A stretch of DNA of 6,513 nucleotides, taken from positions 419-6,931 of the forward strand of contig PKZI01000221.1 of NCBI GenBank assembly GCA_003133005.1, written 5' to 3'. The position numbers were made by a program, and so were the translations under genes. Under the pieces are notes generated by a model. It saw nothing but the letters and a program-made list of their open reading frames with translations, had not been told where the DNA came from and made no database searches. Origin of the DNA: Acidimicrobiaceae bacterium. GTDB taxonomy: Bacteria; Actinomycetota; Acidimicrobiia; Acidimicrobiales; RAAP-2. This document shows positions 1 through 5,844 of the stretch, one piece after another (the stretch's first letter is position 1; each line of letters opens with the position of its first letter).

Positions 1-23
1 GCGCCGCCGAGGGGTACTACGAA

Positions 24-431
24 CTAGGTCGGTCGAACGGGGGGATTGCCAAGACTTGTCAGTGCCGCACTTCGCGTAGCTGCTGCTTGGGCGATGGCGA
101 GATCGTACGCGGCGCGCGCAGTACTTCGTTCCGCGCCAGTCGTGGCAGAAGCAGTCGCCTCTTCGTACGTGGAGCGTGCGCTGCTCACGGCGGTCTTGAA
201 GGTCACGGCGATCTGTTTCCTGGCACTGAAATACGCCAGGAGTGCCTCGCGGTACGTCTCATGACTCGTGGTCTTGTCCGAGGCGATTGTCGTGGTCGTC
301 GTAGCAAAGGGAACTGTGGTCGTGACGCCCGAATCGTGTTCCACGCCTGACCCGGATGCGGCCGATCCCACAAAGAGCAACGCCGCACCAACGCTCAAGG
401 CTGCCATCGTCCGAGAAAGTGGCACTCTCAT
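24..431 (-). CDS. small secreted Ala/Thr-rich protein of unknown function
   Basis: This 135-residue protein has a clear Sec-type N-terminus: basic residues (R2, R7), a hydrophobic core at about residues 9-22 and small residues around 23-29 suitable for cleavage. A Thr-rich linker follows (about 37-49), then an Ala-rich, probably helical region (about 56-125) with recurring Ala-Arg and Tyr positions: Ser-Ala-Arg at 84-86 and Thr-Ala-Arg at 104-106, each followed by Tyr three residues later. The C-terminus ends in LGNPPVRPT. The ATG is preceded by a strong purine-rich ribosome binding site (438-448 on the minus strand), which fixes the start. I recognise no catalytic motif or named family. It is divergent from the two-component pair, so it could be a target or an accessory of that pair; this is inference from position only. 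The secreted nature is well supported, the function is unknown. Confidence 0.8.
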   Translation of the reverse strand: MRVPLSRTMAALSVGAALLFVGSAASGSGVEHDSGVTTTVPFATTTTTIASDKTTSHETYREALLAYFSARKQIAVTFKTAVSSARSTYEEATASATTGAERSTARAAYDLAIAQAAATRSAALTSLGNPPVRPT

Positions 432-437
432 CGATCG

Positions 438-448
438 CTCCTTTCCTT
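438..448 (-). promoter_or_regulatory. ribosome binding site of the secreted-protein gene
   Basis: On the minus strand this reads AAGGAAAGGAG, ending 6 bases before the ATG at 431-429. It is the strongest Shine-Dalgarno match in the left half of the window and supports the chosen start. Confidence 0.75.
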
Positions 449-454
449 GGGCTT

Positions 455-482
455 TTTATAGCGTACCGAGGAACATTGTGAA
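455..482 (-). promoter_or_regulatory. candidate sigma-70-type promoter for the secreted-protein gene
   Basis: On the minus strand TTCACA (482-477) is followed by a 16-base spacer and TATAAA (460-455), each five of six to the housekeeping consensus. The predicted transcript start near 448 leaves a very short leader that begins at the Shine-Dalgarno region. An overlapping alternative -10 element is TACGCT (465-460), which fits the actinobacterial TANNNT pattern and gives a leader of about 20 bases. Predicted from sequence only. Confidence 0.45.
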
Positions 483-568
483 TTTGCTGTGTGCGTGACC
501 ATTGTTGTCTGTGAAGTGGGCACTCACGTGTCCCGGGAACGTACTGGTCGCCAGCCGAACGGTACGCT
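460..568. repeat. 9-base inverted repeat in the divergent promoter region
   Basis: AGCGTACCG at 460-468 and its exact reverse complement CGGTACGCT at 560-568 face outward toward the two divergent genes. Each arm contains TACGCT, a TANNNT-type -10 element, at a sensible distance from its own gene: about 29 bases before the ATG at 431 and about 20 bases before the GTG at 589. The arms are too far apart for a simple hairpin to be the obvious role. Shared promoter or regulator sites are the simpler reading. Confidence 0.4.
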
Positions 569-588
569 CATTTCATGGCGGCAGAACG

Positions 589-1275
589 GTGACGACGGTG
601 CTCGTGGTGGACGACGAGCCGGGCGTGCGCGATTTGCTCAGCGACGCGCTCAAGATCGCGGGCTACCAGACTGAGACGGCGGCCAACGGCGTCCAGGCCT
701 TCGAGGTGCTGCACCGACGCCACGCGGACCTCTGCATCGTGGACGTCAACATGCCCACGATGGACGGTTTTGCGTTCCTCGCAAAGTTGCGCGAACACGA
801 TACGGTGACGCCGGTCCTGTTACTCTCGGCGCGCGACGCGAGTGAGGACGTGAACCAAGGTCTGCGCTACGGTGCCGACGACTACGTGCGCAAACCCTTC
901 AGTTTGGAAGAACTTCTACTTCGCGTGAGCGCAATTCTGCGCCGGTCGAATCGTGGAGAGGGCGAGGAGCTGATCTACGTCTGTGATCGGCTCACGATGA
1001 ACGTTGATCGCCATGAGGTCCTGCTCGATGGCGAGGCGGTTGACCTTTCGGCGACCGAGTTTCGTCTTCTCGAGGTGCTGCTCGAGCGAATGGGACGCGT
1101 GGTGACCCGCGAACAGTTGCTTCGTGAGGTGTGGAACATCGATTTCGACTCAGAGACTTCGGTACTTGACACGTACGTGTCGTACTTGCGTAGAAAGGTA
1201 CATCGCGACGACTTCGCACCGGTCACCACCGTGCGCGGCGTGGGCTTCAAGCTCGTGAATGAAAGCGCGAAGTAG
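589..1275 (+). CDS. OmpR/PhoB-family response regulator
   Basis: The 228-residue product is a DNA-binding response regulator of standard length. The receiver domain (about 2-118) has the acidic pair D8/D9, the phospho-acceptor D52 in IVDVNMPTMDG, the conserved S80, Y99 and K102 in DDYVRKPF. The C-terminal winged helix (about 130-224) has the family hallmarks LSATEFRLLEVL, the DTYVSYLRRKV recognition-helix region and the wing TVRGVGFKL. I chose GTG at 589 because it places the usual MTTVLVVDDE start at the N-terminus. The frame stays open upstream to TTG at 502, but those 29 residues resemble no receiver sequence. The Shine-Dalgarno is weak. The kinase gene starts on the last base of the stop codon, so the two are almost certainly co-transcribed and form a cognate pair. 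The target genes and signal cannot be read from sequence. Confidence 0.93.
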   Translation: MTTVLVVDDEPGVRDLLSDALKIAGYQTETAANGVQAFEVLHRRHADLCIVDVNMPTMDGFAFLAKLREHDTVTPVLLLSARDASEDVNQGLRYGADDYVRKPFSLEELLLRVSAILRRSNRGEGEELIYVCDRLTMNVDRHEVLLDGEAVDLSATEFRLLEVLLERMGRVVTREQLLREVWNIDFDSETSVLDTYVSYLRRKVHRDDFAPVTTVRGVGFKLVNESAK

Positions 1276-2621
1276 TGCGACTTGCGACGCGCCTGACCGT
1301 CCTACTCGTGGTCATAACCACGGTGGTGGCGCTCAGCGTGGGATGGTACGCGGTCAATTCGAGCACGCACTCGGCCTACCAGACGCTCGACGGAACTATC
1401 AATGCCGTCGTGCAGAGTGGTCGCGGTACCCCTGACGCCGCGCTCAGCGACGCGATCAACGTGGATGAGGAGAACAATTTCGATCTGACCTTTGACGTGG
1501 TCTACTCCAACGGCAGTGTGACGCAATTGATCAGCGCGAACAACCCTCTTATCGTGAATCCCACACTCAGCGATGTCCGCACTTCGCTCGCCGGTGTCGT
1601 CAGTGAGCCGAATCTTCGGGGATTCCTCGTCCGTTCGCTCAATATCGGCGGCGGCGACTACTTGCTCGTCGCGGCTTCGACGCACAGCATCAGTCGTTCG
1701 AGTCAACAACTCATCTTGCGCGTCGCGCTCGCCGCTGTGCTCGCGGCGTTGGTGATGGTGGTGGTCGCGCGACTCTTCATGCGTCGTGACCTCGTGACGA
1801 TGGAGGGATTGATCAACTTTGCGTCCGACGTCGCCGAAGGCGAGACCTCCGAAGCGGTGCCTCCCGTGCGAGGCAGTAAGGACGTTCGCGAATTGCAGCG
1901 CGCACTGGCGTCCATGGTCCTCTCGCTGCAAGAGAAGATCGACGTCGAGTCGCGTCACGCAGAATCAATGCAGACTTTCATTGGCGACGCGTCGCACGAA
2001 CTTCGTACACCCCTAACGGTCATAAAGGGCTACACCGACCTGATTAGCAATCCGGACGTATCGAGCGAGCAACTGACGCGAGCGATTGAGCGCATGAAGA
2101 CCGAGATTATTCGCATGGAAGCACTCGTGAGTGATTTGCTCTTTCTCGCCGAAGTGCGCGAACTACCCACGAAGAACAGCGAACCACTTGACCTCAGCGA
2201 AGTGGTGGCGACACGAGTGCGTGAGTTCCACGACGATCATCGAGACCGGGCAATTGATACCCGCATCGAACCCCGACTCTCGATCGTGGGGCGCCGCGAC
2301 TTCGTAGAACGGATGATGACCAACGCGCTCGCGAACATCACGCGCCATACGCCCGAGAACGCACCCGTATTCGTGCGGGTCGCTCGCGACGGCGTGGTCG
2401 TTCGATTGAGCATTGAAGACGGGGGACCGGGACTACCCGTCTACGACCAGCGTCCCAAACACTTTCGACGTTTCGATCCGTCGCGCAGCCGAGATTCGGG
2501 TGGTTCGGGACTGGGTATGAGCATCATGGCCGATCTCAGTGAAGCGATGGGTGGCGAGATGGTCACGTCGCCGAGTTCACTCGGAGGACTCTGTCTCACC
2601 TTCACGTTTCAAGGTGTCTGA
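1275..2621 (+). CDS. membrane sensor histidine kinase
   Basis: The 448-residue kinase has TM1 at about 7-27, an extracytoplasmic sensor region at about 28-145 with no domain I recognise, TM2 at about 146-168 and a HAMP-like linker at about 169-225. In the HisKA dimerisation helix, H241 in ASHELRTPL is the phosphorylated histidine. The HATPase domain shows the N box (N350 and N354), the G1 box DGGPGLP (from D382), the F box HFRRFDPSRSRD and the G2 box GGSGLGMSI, so it looks fully active. The GTG start shares its G with the TAG stop of the response regulator, which indicates translational coupling. Its last 45 bases are antisense to the end of the DUF1844 gene. Architecture and partner fit the PhoR/MprB-like class, but I cannot name the orthologue or the signal. 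Confidence 0.93.
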   Translation: MRLATRLTVLLVVITTVVALSVGWYAVNSSTHSAYQTLDGTINAVVQSGRGTPDAALSDAINVDEENNFDLTFDVVYSNGSVTQLISANNPLIVNPTLSDVRTSLAGVVSEPNLRGFLVRSLNIGGGDYLLVAASTHSISRSSQQLILRVALAAVLAALVMVVVARLFMRRDLVTMEGLINFASDVAEGETSEAVPPVRGSKDVRELQRALASMVLSLQEKIDVESRHAESMQTFIGDASHELRTPLTVIKGYTDLISNPDVSSEQLTRAIERMKTEIIRMEALVSDLLFLAEVRELPTKNSEPLDLSEVVATRVREFHDDHRDRAIDTRIEPRLSIVGRRDFVERMMTNALANITRHTPENAPVFVRVARDGVVVRLSIEDGGPGLPVYDQRPKHFRRFDPSRSRDSGGSGLGMSIMADLSEAMGGEMVTSPSSLGGLCLTFTFQGV

Positions 2622-2912
2622 ACTCGCTCGAGAGACGGATTGCGCGGCGCGTACGTAAACCTGTTGGACTTCGGCGAGGGCGCTTCGATAGAGGTCGACG
2701 TGTTCACCGAGACGACTCCCTCCCGCACTGATCATGGCGGCGAGCGTGTCGATGACGAGTTGCGCGCCGCTGAGATCAGGTGGTGTCTCGGCGAGACGGA
2801 CCGCGGCGAGTTGGAGCAAGACGAAGACGTGATTGCCCAGTACCGTCTCCACGGGCGTCTCTCGAAAGTAGTTGATCTCTTCGGATTCGCCAAAGTCGGT
2901 CGTGTCGGTCAC
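2577..2912 (-). CDS. DUF1844 family protein
   Basis: This 111-residue acidic cytosolic protein matches the DUF1844 pattern. A hydrophobic helix FVLLQLAAVRLAETPPDL (about 30-47) is followed by QLVIDTLAAMI (51-61), a RLGEH turn (67-71) and a last amphipathic helix SALAEVQQVYVRAA (77-90), then a polar tail. The family's molecular function is not known. From memory, actinobacterial members often sit next to infC, as here with one gene between. The start is GTG at 2912; a stop lies four codons upstream and the nearby ATG at 2917 is out of frame. No good Shine-Dalgarno precedes it, but AT-rich -10-like elements lie 6-8 bases upstream, suggesting a leaderless message. Its 3' end overlaps the kinase gene convergently by 45 bases. 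Confidence 0.85.
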   Translation of the reverse strand: MTDTTDFGESEEINYFRETPVETVLGNHVFVLLQLAAVRLAETPPDLSGAQLVIDTLAAMISAGGSRLGEHVDLYRSALAEVQQVYVRAAQSVSRASSDTLKREGETESSE

Positions 2913-2918
2913 TGCATT

Positions 2919-2926
2919 AAATTATC
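2919..2926 (-). promoter_or_regulatory. candidate -10 element for a leaderless DUF1844 transcript
   Basis: On the minus strand GATAAT (2926-2921) and the overlapping TAATTT (2924-2919, a TANNNT match) lie 8 and 6 bases before the GTG start. That spacing would put the transcript start at or within a base or two of the start codon. No convincing -35 is visible. The gene may alternatively be read through from the upstream membrane-protein gene, which ends 37 bases before it. Confidence 0.35.
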
Positions 2927-2949
2927 GGAACCTCGTGCGTCGTGATGCC

Positions 2950-4422
2950 CTAACCGGAGGAGGACGGCGGACCGTAACCCGGACCGTAGCCCGGACCGTA
3001 ACCCGGACCGTAACCCGGACCAATTCCCTTAGGCGGAGTGCCACGACCGTAACCGTTCGATCCGAAGGATGGCGCGTGCGTCGAGGTTGGACCTAGAAAG
3101 TCCGGTTGGACGGTCTGGGCCATCGACTCATACGAGAACACTGCAGCGACCACGAGACCAGCGAGCAGAACCCACGGTATGTACTTGCCGAGTCGTACGA
3201 GTAGCCACGTGCCCAGTAGGGCGACCAAGCCGAGTGCAGGTAAGTAGAAGCGAATGACGTGCACTGTGTCGCCACCGCCTCCACCACCGGGTCCACGGCC
3301 AACGACGCCCTGGGTGACGGTCCACGTGTACGTCAGGTACAACAACCAAAGACCCAGCCATCCCGCGGCGAGTACCACGCCCACCATGGCGTCTCGGCGC
3401 GCGATGATTCGCTCGCCGTTATCGAGTGACGCCGTGGTTCGGGAGCGGACGTAACGAGCCGTGATGACGATGCACGTAATTGCCGCGATGATCCAAAATG
3501 GCATGGACGTCGTGAGCTGGCGTGGCATTTCCTTCAGGTTCGGCCAGAGCGCCGAGAAAGAAAAGGTGATCTCGCCCGCGGAATACCCCGTTGACGTCGC
3601 CTTGCCGTAGGCCCAGTGGTCGAAGGCAAGGACCCCGAGGCCGAAGACGATCACCGAACCCGCCCACACCGCGACAGTCCGCCACGCGATACGACTCGGT
3701 CTTGCGAATAGCAGCACTCCCACCAGTGCGACACCCAGTTCAATGACGTTGGTGTATCGAATAAAGACGGCGCCTTCAAGTGCAATGAAGCCGAGAAGAC
3801 CAACGACGAGGCGCCGTCGCGACGTCGCCTCGACGTTGAGCATCGTCCACAACAGTGCACCGAAGCCGGCGGCGATTAAAGACGCGTCGGTGAAACTTGG
3901 CATGGTGGCACGCCACGCGAAGGTGAGTGCGGCCCCCGAAAAGCAGTACAGCCATACCGCGTAGGTGCCGGCCCATTTTCCGAGCCAAGCCCTGGCGCCT
4001 GCGAAGAGGCCCACGCAGGCCAAGGCACCATAAAAGAGTGGCGTGATCCGAAGCAGTCCCATCATGTAGAACAAGACCGCGAAGAAGGGGTAACCCGGAT
4101 TCTTCTCGCTGATCCACTTGCCGGATGCGAGGTGGTGCCACTGGAGGATTCCCTGACCACCGGTGGCGGCCAATTGTTTGTTCAACGCGATGTACTGGGC
4201 ATTGCTGAGCAAAATGTGGCCTTGACTGAGCGCGACGATGGAGGCTCGATAGGCGTAGTCGTCTGGTTCGAGGAGGGCCGAGGTCTTGGTGAGTACGAGT
4301 ATGGCGAAGACGACGAATCCGACCATGGCCACGAGCGCGGGGGTGCTCGGTCGCCAACGTTGCCTTCTCGCGGGGACTTCGCTTTCTTCGAGGACAAGGG
4401 TCGCAGTCATGCCGGTAGACAC
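2950..4422 (-). CDS. GT-C-type polytopic membrane protein, probable glycosyltransferase, with GYGP repeat tail
   Basis: This 490-residue protein has roughly 12 hydrophobic segments, at about 28-46, 113-146 (two), 152-170, 177-195, 205-240 (two), 248-268, 308-323, 346-368, 390-409 and 414-431. A large first loop (about 50-110) carries acidic EPDD at 52-55 and GKWISEKNPGYP at 101-112; IRYTN at 221-225 and VIRFYLP at 389-395 follow. An acidic motif in loop 1 followed by a many-TM body is the layout of GT-C glycosyltransferases that use lipid-linked sugars (PMT, ArnT, GT39-like), so that role is inferred; donor and acceptor are unknown. A glycine-rich stretch (376-384) lies in a late loop. The tail (about 432-490) ends in a four-copy GPGY repeat. 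The start is GTG at 4422; ATG at 4410 (residue 5) is the alternative, and neither has a good Shine-Dalgarno. Confidence 0.8.
   Translation of the reverse strand: MSTGMTATLVLEESEVPARRQRWRPSTPALVAMVGFVVFAILVLTKTSALLEPDDYAYRASIVALSQGHILLSNAQYIALNKQLAATGGQGILQWHHLASGKWISEKNPGYPFFAVLFYMMGLLRITPLFYGALACVGLFAGARAWLGKWAGTYAVWLYCFSGAALTFAWRATMPSFTDASLIAAGFGALLWTMLNVEATSRRRLVVGLLGFIALEGAVFIRYTNVIELGVALVGVLLFARPSRIAWRTVAVWAGSVIVFGLGVLAFDHWAYGKATSTGYSAGEITFSFSALWPNLKEMPRQLTTSMPFWIIAAITCIVITARYVRSRTTASLDNGERIIARRDAMVGVVLAAGWLGLWLLYLTYTWTVTQGVVGRGPGGGGGGDTVHVIRFYLPALGLVALLGTWLLVRLGKYIPWVLLAGLVVAAVFSYESMAQTVQPDFLGPTSTHAPSFGSNGYGRGTPPKGIGPGYGPGYGPGYGPGYGPPSSSG
2968..3021 (-). repeat. 12-base tandem repeat encoding the GPGY tail
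   Basis: A 12-base unit (CGGACCGTAACC on the plus strand) is repeated about 4.5 times. Only one base differs among the four full copies (G instead of A at 2989). It lies in frame near the 3' end of the membrane-protein gene and encodes consecutive Gly-Pro-Gly-Tyr units. The near-identity at DNA level suggests recent slippage expansion, so copy number may vary between strains. Confidence 0.9.
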
Positions 4423-4432
4423 TATGAAGTAT

Positions 4433-4461
4433 TTTTAAGAGCCCGCGCCCACACGTTCTAA
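4433..4461 (-). promoter_or_regulatory. weak candidate promoter for the membrane-protein gene
   Basis: On the minus strand TTAGAA (4461-4456) is followed by 17 bases and the AT-rich TTAAAA (4438-4433). Both boxes match the consensus poorly. The predicted start would be only a few bases before the GTG at 4422, giving a nearly leaderless message, which would agree with the lack of a ribosome binding site. Confidence 0.25.
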
Positions 4462-4500
4462 GGAACATCTAAAACTTGTGTTTCCCCACTTTTGGGGGTC

Positions 4501-4509
4501 TGCTAGCGT
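4501..4509 (+). promoter_or_regulatory. candidate extended -10 promoter of the infC operon
   Basis: TGC followed by TAGCGT gives an extended -10 (TGN) joined to a TANNNT hexamer, in the spacer between the divergent membrane-protein gene and infC. A TTGTGT at 4476-4481 is too far upstream (22-base spacer) to be a normal -35, so I rely on the extended -10. The transcript would start near 4516 and carry a leader of about 130 bases. Confidence 0.45.
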
Positions 4510-4541
4510 AATAGGGCAGTTCATAGCAAGTGAGGTTGGCA

Positions 4542-4571
4542 ATGCCAGCGTCCACCTGGCCACTCAAGTGA
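4542..4571 (+). CDS. possible 9-residue leader peptide in the infC leader
   Basis: ATG at 4542 opens a frame MPASTWPLK ending in TGA (4569-4571). GAGG at 4532-4535 lies 6 bases ahead, a proper ribosome-binding spacing. The stop codon sits inside the second CAAGTGAG repeat, and codons from 4555 on form one arm of the leader stem, so ribosomes on this frame would affect folding. A frame this short can arise by chance, hence the low confidence. Confidence 0.22.
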   Translation: MPASTWPLK

Positions 4572-4636
4572 GCCGGGTTCCCAGGAGTTTTGCGCCCCGC
4601 TTGCCGTGGCGACGCCATCGAGGTGTCGCGTAGAGC

Positions 4637-4642
4637 AAGGAG
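4637..4642 (+). promoter_or_regulatory. infC ribosome binding site that selects the ATC start
   Basis: AAGGAG lies 6 bases before ATC at 4649 but 15 bases before the first canonical in-frame start, GTG at 4658. Normal spacing therefore supports the ATC codon. An in-frame TAG at 4631-4633 rules out any start further upstream. Confidence 0.8.
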
Positions 4643-4648
4643 TCCGTT

Positions 4649-5257
4649 ATCGCAACAGTGCCTGGAGACCACCGTGTCAACGAACGCATTCGCGTCGACA
4701 CCGTCCGCCTGATCGACAATGAAGGAGTTCAGCGGGGCGTCGTTTCAACGCGAGAGGCGTTGGCACTGGCCCGAAGCCTCGACCTTGACCTCGTAGAGAT
4801 TGCCCCCACTGCACAACCGCCGGTCTGTCGCATCATGGACTACGGAAAGTTCAAGTTCGACGAGGCGCAAAAGGCCAAGGAGTCGCGTCGCAAGACACAA
4901 AACGTAGGCGTCAAGGAAATGAAGTACCGACCGAAGATCGGTTTGGGCGACTTCGATACCAAGACACGCCTCGTGGAGCGATTCTTGAACGAAGGTCACA
5001 AGGTAAAGGTCACCATCATGTTTCGAGGTCGAGAATCGGCGCACCCTGAACTGGGAAAGAAGATTCTCGATCGAATTGTTGAAAAACTCGCTGACGTGGC
5101 GAAGGTGGAATCAGCGCCGAAGCTCGACGGTCGCAACATGATCATGGTCTTGGGTCCAGAGAAGAAGGCGAAGGCCAAGGTCGAAAGTACGAGAGAAGAA
5201 TCGCATCAAGAGGTCGTGCCGAGTGTTTCGGCGGAAGTAGTGAGAGAAGAGGGTTGA
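4649..5257 (+). CDS. infC: translation initiation factor IF-3
   Basis: IF3 binds the 30S subunit, keeps 50S away and checks the start codon and initiator tRNA. From ATC the product has 202 residues. The N-domain (about 9-78) contains RVNERIRVDTVRLID and LDLVEIAPTAQPPVCRIMDYGKF; a basic linker follows, and the C-domain (about 86-170) contains KEMKYRPKIGLGDFDTK and VKVTIMFRGRE. A charged tail of about 30 residues follows the conserved C-domain. I chose ATC at 4649 because the AAGGAG site is 6 bases away; GTG at 4658 would drop three residues and sit 15 bases from it. Rare AUU/AUC starts are typical of infC, where IF3 rejects its own non-canonical start and so limits its synthesis (established for E. 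coli). rpmI begins one base after the stop. Confidence 0.95.
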   Translation: MATVPGDHRVNERIRVDTVRLIDNEGVQRGVVSTREALALARSLDLDLVEIAPTAQPPVCRIMDYGKFKFDEAQKAKESRRKTQNVGVKEMKYRPKIGLGDFDTKTRLVERFLNEGHKVKVTIMFRGRESAHPELGKKILDRIVEKLADVAKVESAPKLDGRNMIMVLGPEKKAKAKVESTREESHQEVVPSVSAEVVREEG

Positions 5258-5258
5258 C

Positions 5259-5453
5259 ATGCCAAAGATGAAGACGGACAGCGGCGCGAAGAAACGTATC
5301 AAGATCACCGGGAGCGGAAAGTTGCGACGTCGCAAGGCCTTTCGCGGTCACTTGATGGAAAAGAAGTCATCGGTGCGAGCGCGTCGCCTCGGTCGAGAGA
5401 CCGACATCGCACCCGGGATTCAAAAGAACGTCAAGAAACTAATGGGTCTGTAG
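5259..5453 (+). CDS. rpmI: 50S ribosomal protein bL35
   Basis: This 64-residue, strongly basic protein has the standard bL35 N-terminus MPKMKTDSGAKKRIKITGSGKL, followed by RRRKAFRGH and the KKSSVRARRLG block, at the usual family length. bL35 is a small component of the large subunit. The ATG lies one base after the infC TGA, and its ribosome binding site (GAAGAGGG, 5246-5253) is inside the end of infC, so the two are probably translationally coupled. Confidence 0.97.
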   Translation: MPKMKTDSGAKKRIKITGSGKLRRRKAFRGHLMEKKSSVRARRLGRETDIAPGIQKNVKKLMGL

Positions 5454-5478
5454 AGCGAGATAAGGGAGAGGATCTGAA

Positions 5479-5838
5479 ATGGCACGTGTCAAGAGGGCAG
5501 TAAACGCGAAGAAGCACCACAAGGCAATTCTCGAAGAGGCGAAGGGCTACTACGGCGATCGCAGCCGCACCTTTCGCGCCGCGAACCAAGCAGTTCAACA
5601 CTCGGGTGTCTACGCATTTCGCGACCGTCGCGCACGCAAGGGTGAGATGCGACGTTTGTGGATTCAGCGCATTAACGCGGGAACCCGGGCGCACGGTCTG
5701 AGTTACAGCCGCTTTATCGCGGGACTCAACGCCGCTGGTATCGAGGTCGACCGGCGAATCTTGGCGGATCTCGCGGTCAACGACAGCGCGGCATTTGCCG
5801 CGATCGTTGCCCAGGCGAGTGCGGCGCTCGCGAAGTAG
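5479..5838 (+). CDS. rplT: 50S ribosomal protein bL20
   Basis: This 119-residue protein is a full-length bL20, which binds 23S rRNA early in large-subunit assembly. Diagnostic parts are [34 protein letters not shown], the [24 protein letters not shown] block and [20 protein letters not shown]. The ATG is preceded by GGGAGAGGA (about 5464-5472). It lies 25 bases after rpmI in the conserved infC-rpmI-rplT order. In several bacteria bL20 also represses this operon; I see no proven bL20 site here. The stop TAG is in the same frame as the following gene. Confidence 0.97.
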   Translation: MARVKRAVNAKKHHKAILEEAKGYYGDRSRTFRAANQAVQHSGVYAFRDRRARKGEMRRLWIQRINAGTRAHGLSYSRFIAGLNAAGIEVDRRILADLAVNDSAAFAAIVAQASAALAK

Positions 5839-5844
5839 GTCATT

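Larger units (their letters stand above)
4516..4648 (+). promoter_or_regulatory. infC leader, probably structured
   Basis: This is an untranslated stretch of about 130 bases before infC. It holds a possible 9-codon reading frame (4542-4571), a direct repeat CAAGTGAG (4527-4534 and 4565-4572), a CCTGG/CCAGG stem (4555-4559 with 4581-4585) followed shortly by TTTT (4588-4591), and a TGGC-GAC-GCCA hairpin (4607-4617). CTTGC at 4600-4604 can pair with GCAAG at 4635-4639, which overlaps the infC Shine-Dalgarno, or with GCAAG at 4526-4530 near the start of the leader. Control of infC operons by leader RNA or by IF3 and bL20 is established in other bacteria. Whether this leader belongs to a known RNA class I cannot tell. 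Confidence 0.4.

Noticed and set aside
1..23. Possible gene end at the left edge
   Set aside because: Only 23 bases lie beyond the secreted-protein stop, too few to support any feature.
502..588. N-terminal extension of the response regulator from TTG 502
   Set aside because: The 29 extra residues do not resemble receiver-domain sequence, and the usual MTTVLVVDDE start fits GTG 589. The stretch is better explained as promoter.
575..592. Five-codon ATG frame overlapping the response-regulator start
   Set aside because: It has no ribosome binding site and is so short that chance is the simplest explanation.
1302..1958. 218-codon open frame on the minus strand opposite the kinase gene
   Set aside because: It lies wholly inside a well-supported kinase gene. 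Its sequence is Arg/His/Asp-rich low-information protein with no motifs, as expected for the antisense of GC-rich coding DNA.
2616..2635. GTCT...AGAC hairpin after the kinase stop as a terminator
   Set aside because: The stem is interrupted, the loop is too tight and there is no T-run on either strand.
2968..3021. CRISPR-like array
   Set aside because: The 12-base units are directly adjacent with no spacers and are in frame within a coding region; this is a coding tandem repeat.
3776..4468. 230-codon open frame on the minus strand in another frame of the membrane-protein gene
   Set aside because: It overlaps the supported membrane protein in a shifted frame, is rich in Arg and His, and shows no family features.
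4484..4498. CCCC/GGGG hairpin upstream of the infC promoter as a terminator or operator
   Set aside because: It has only four or five base pairs, no following T-run, and lies upstream of the predicted transcript start, so no role can be supported.
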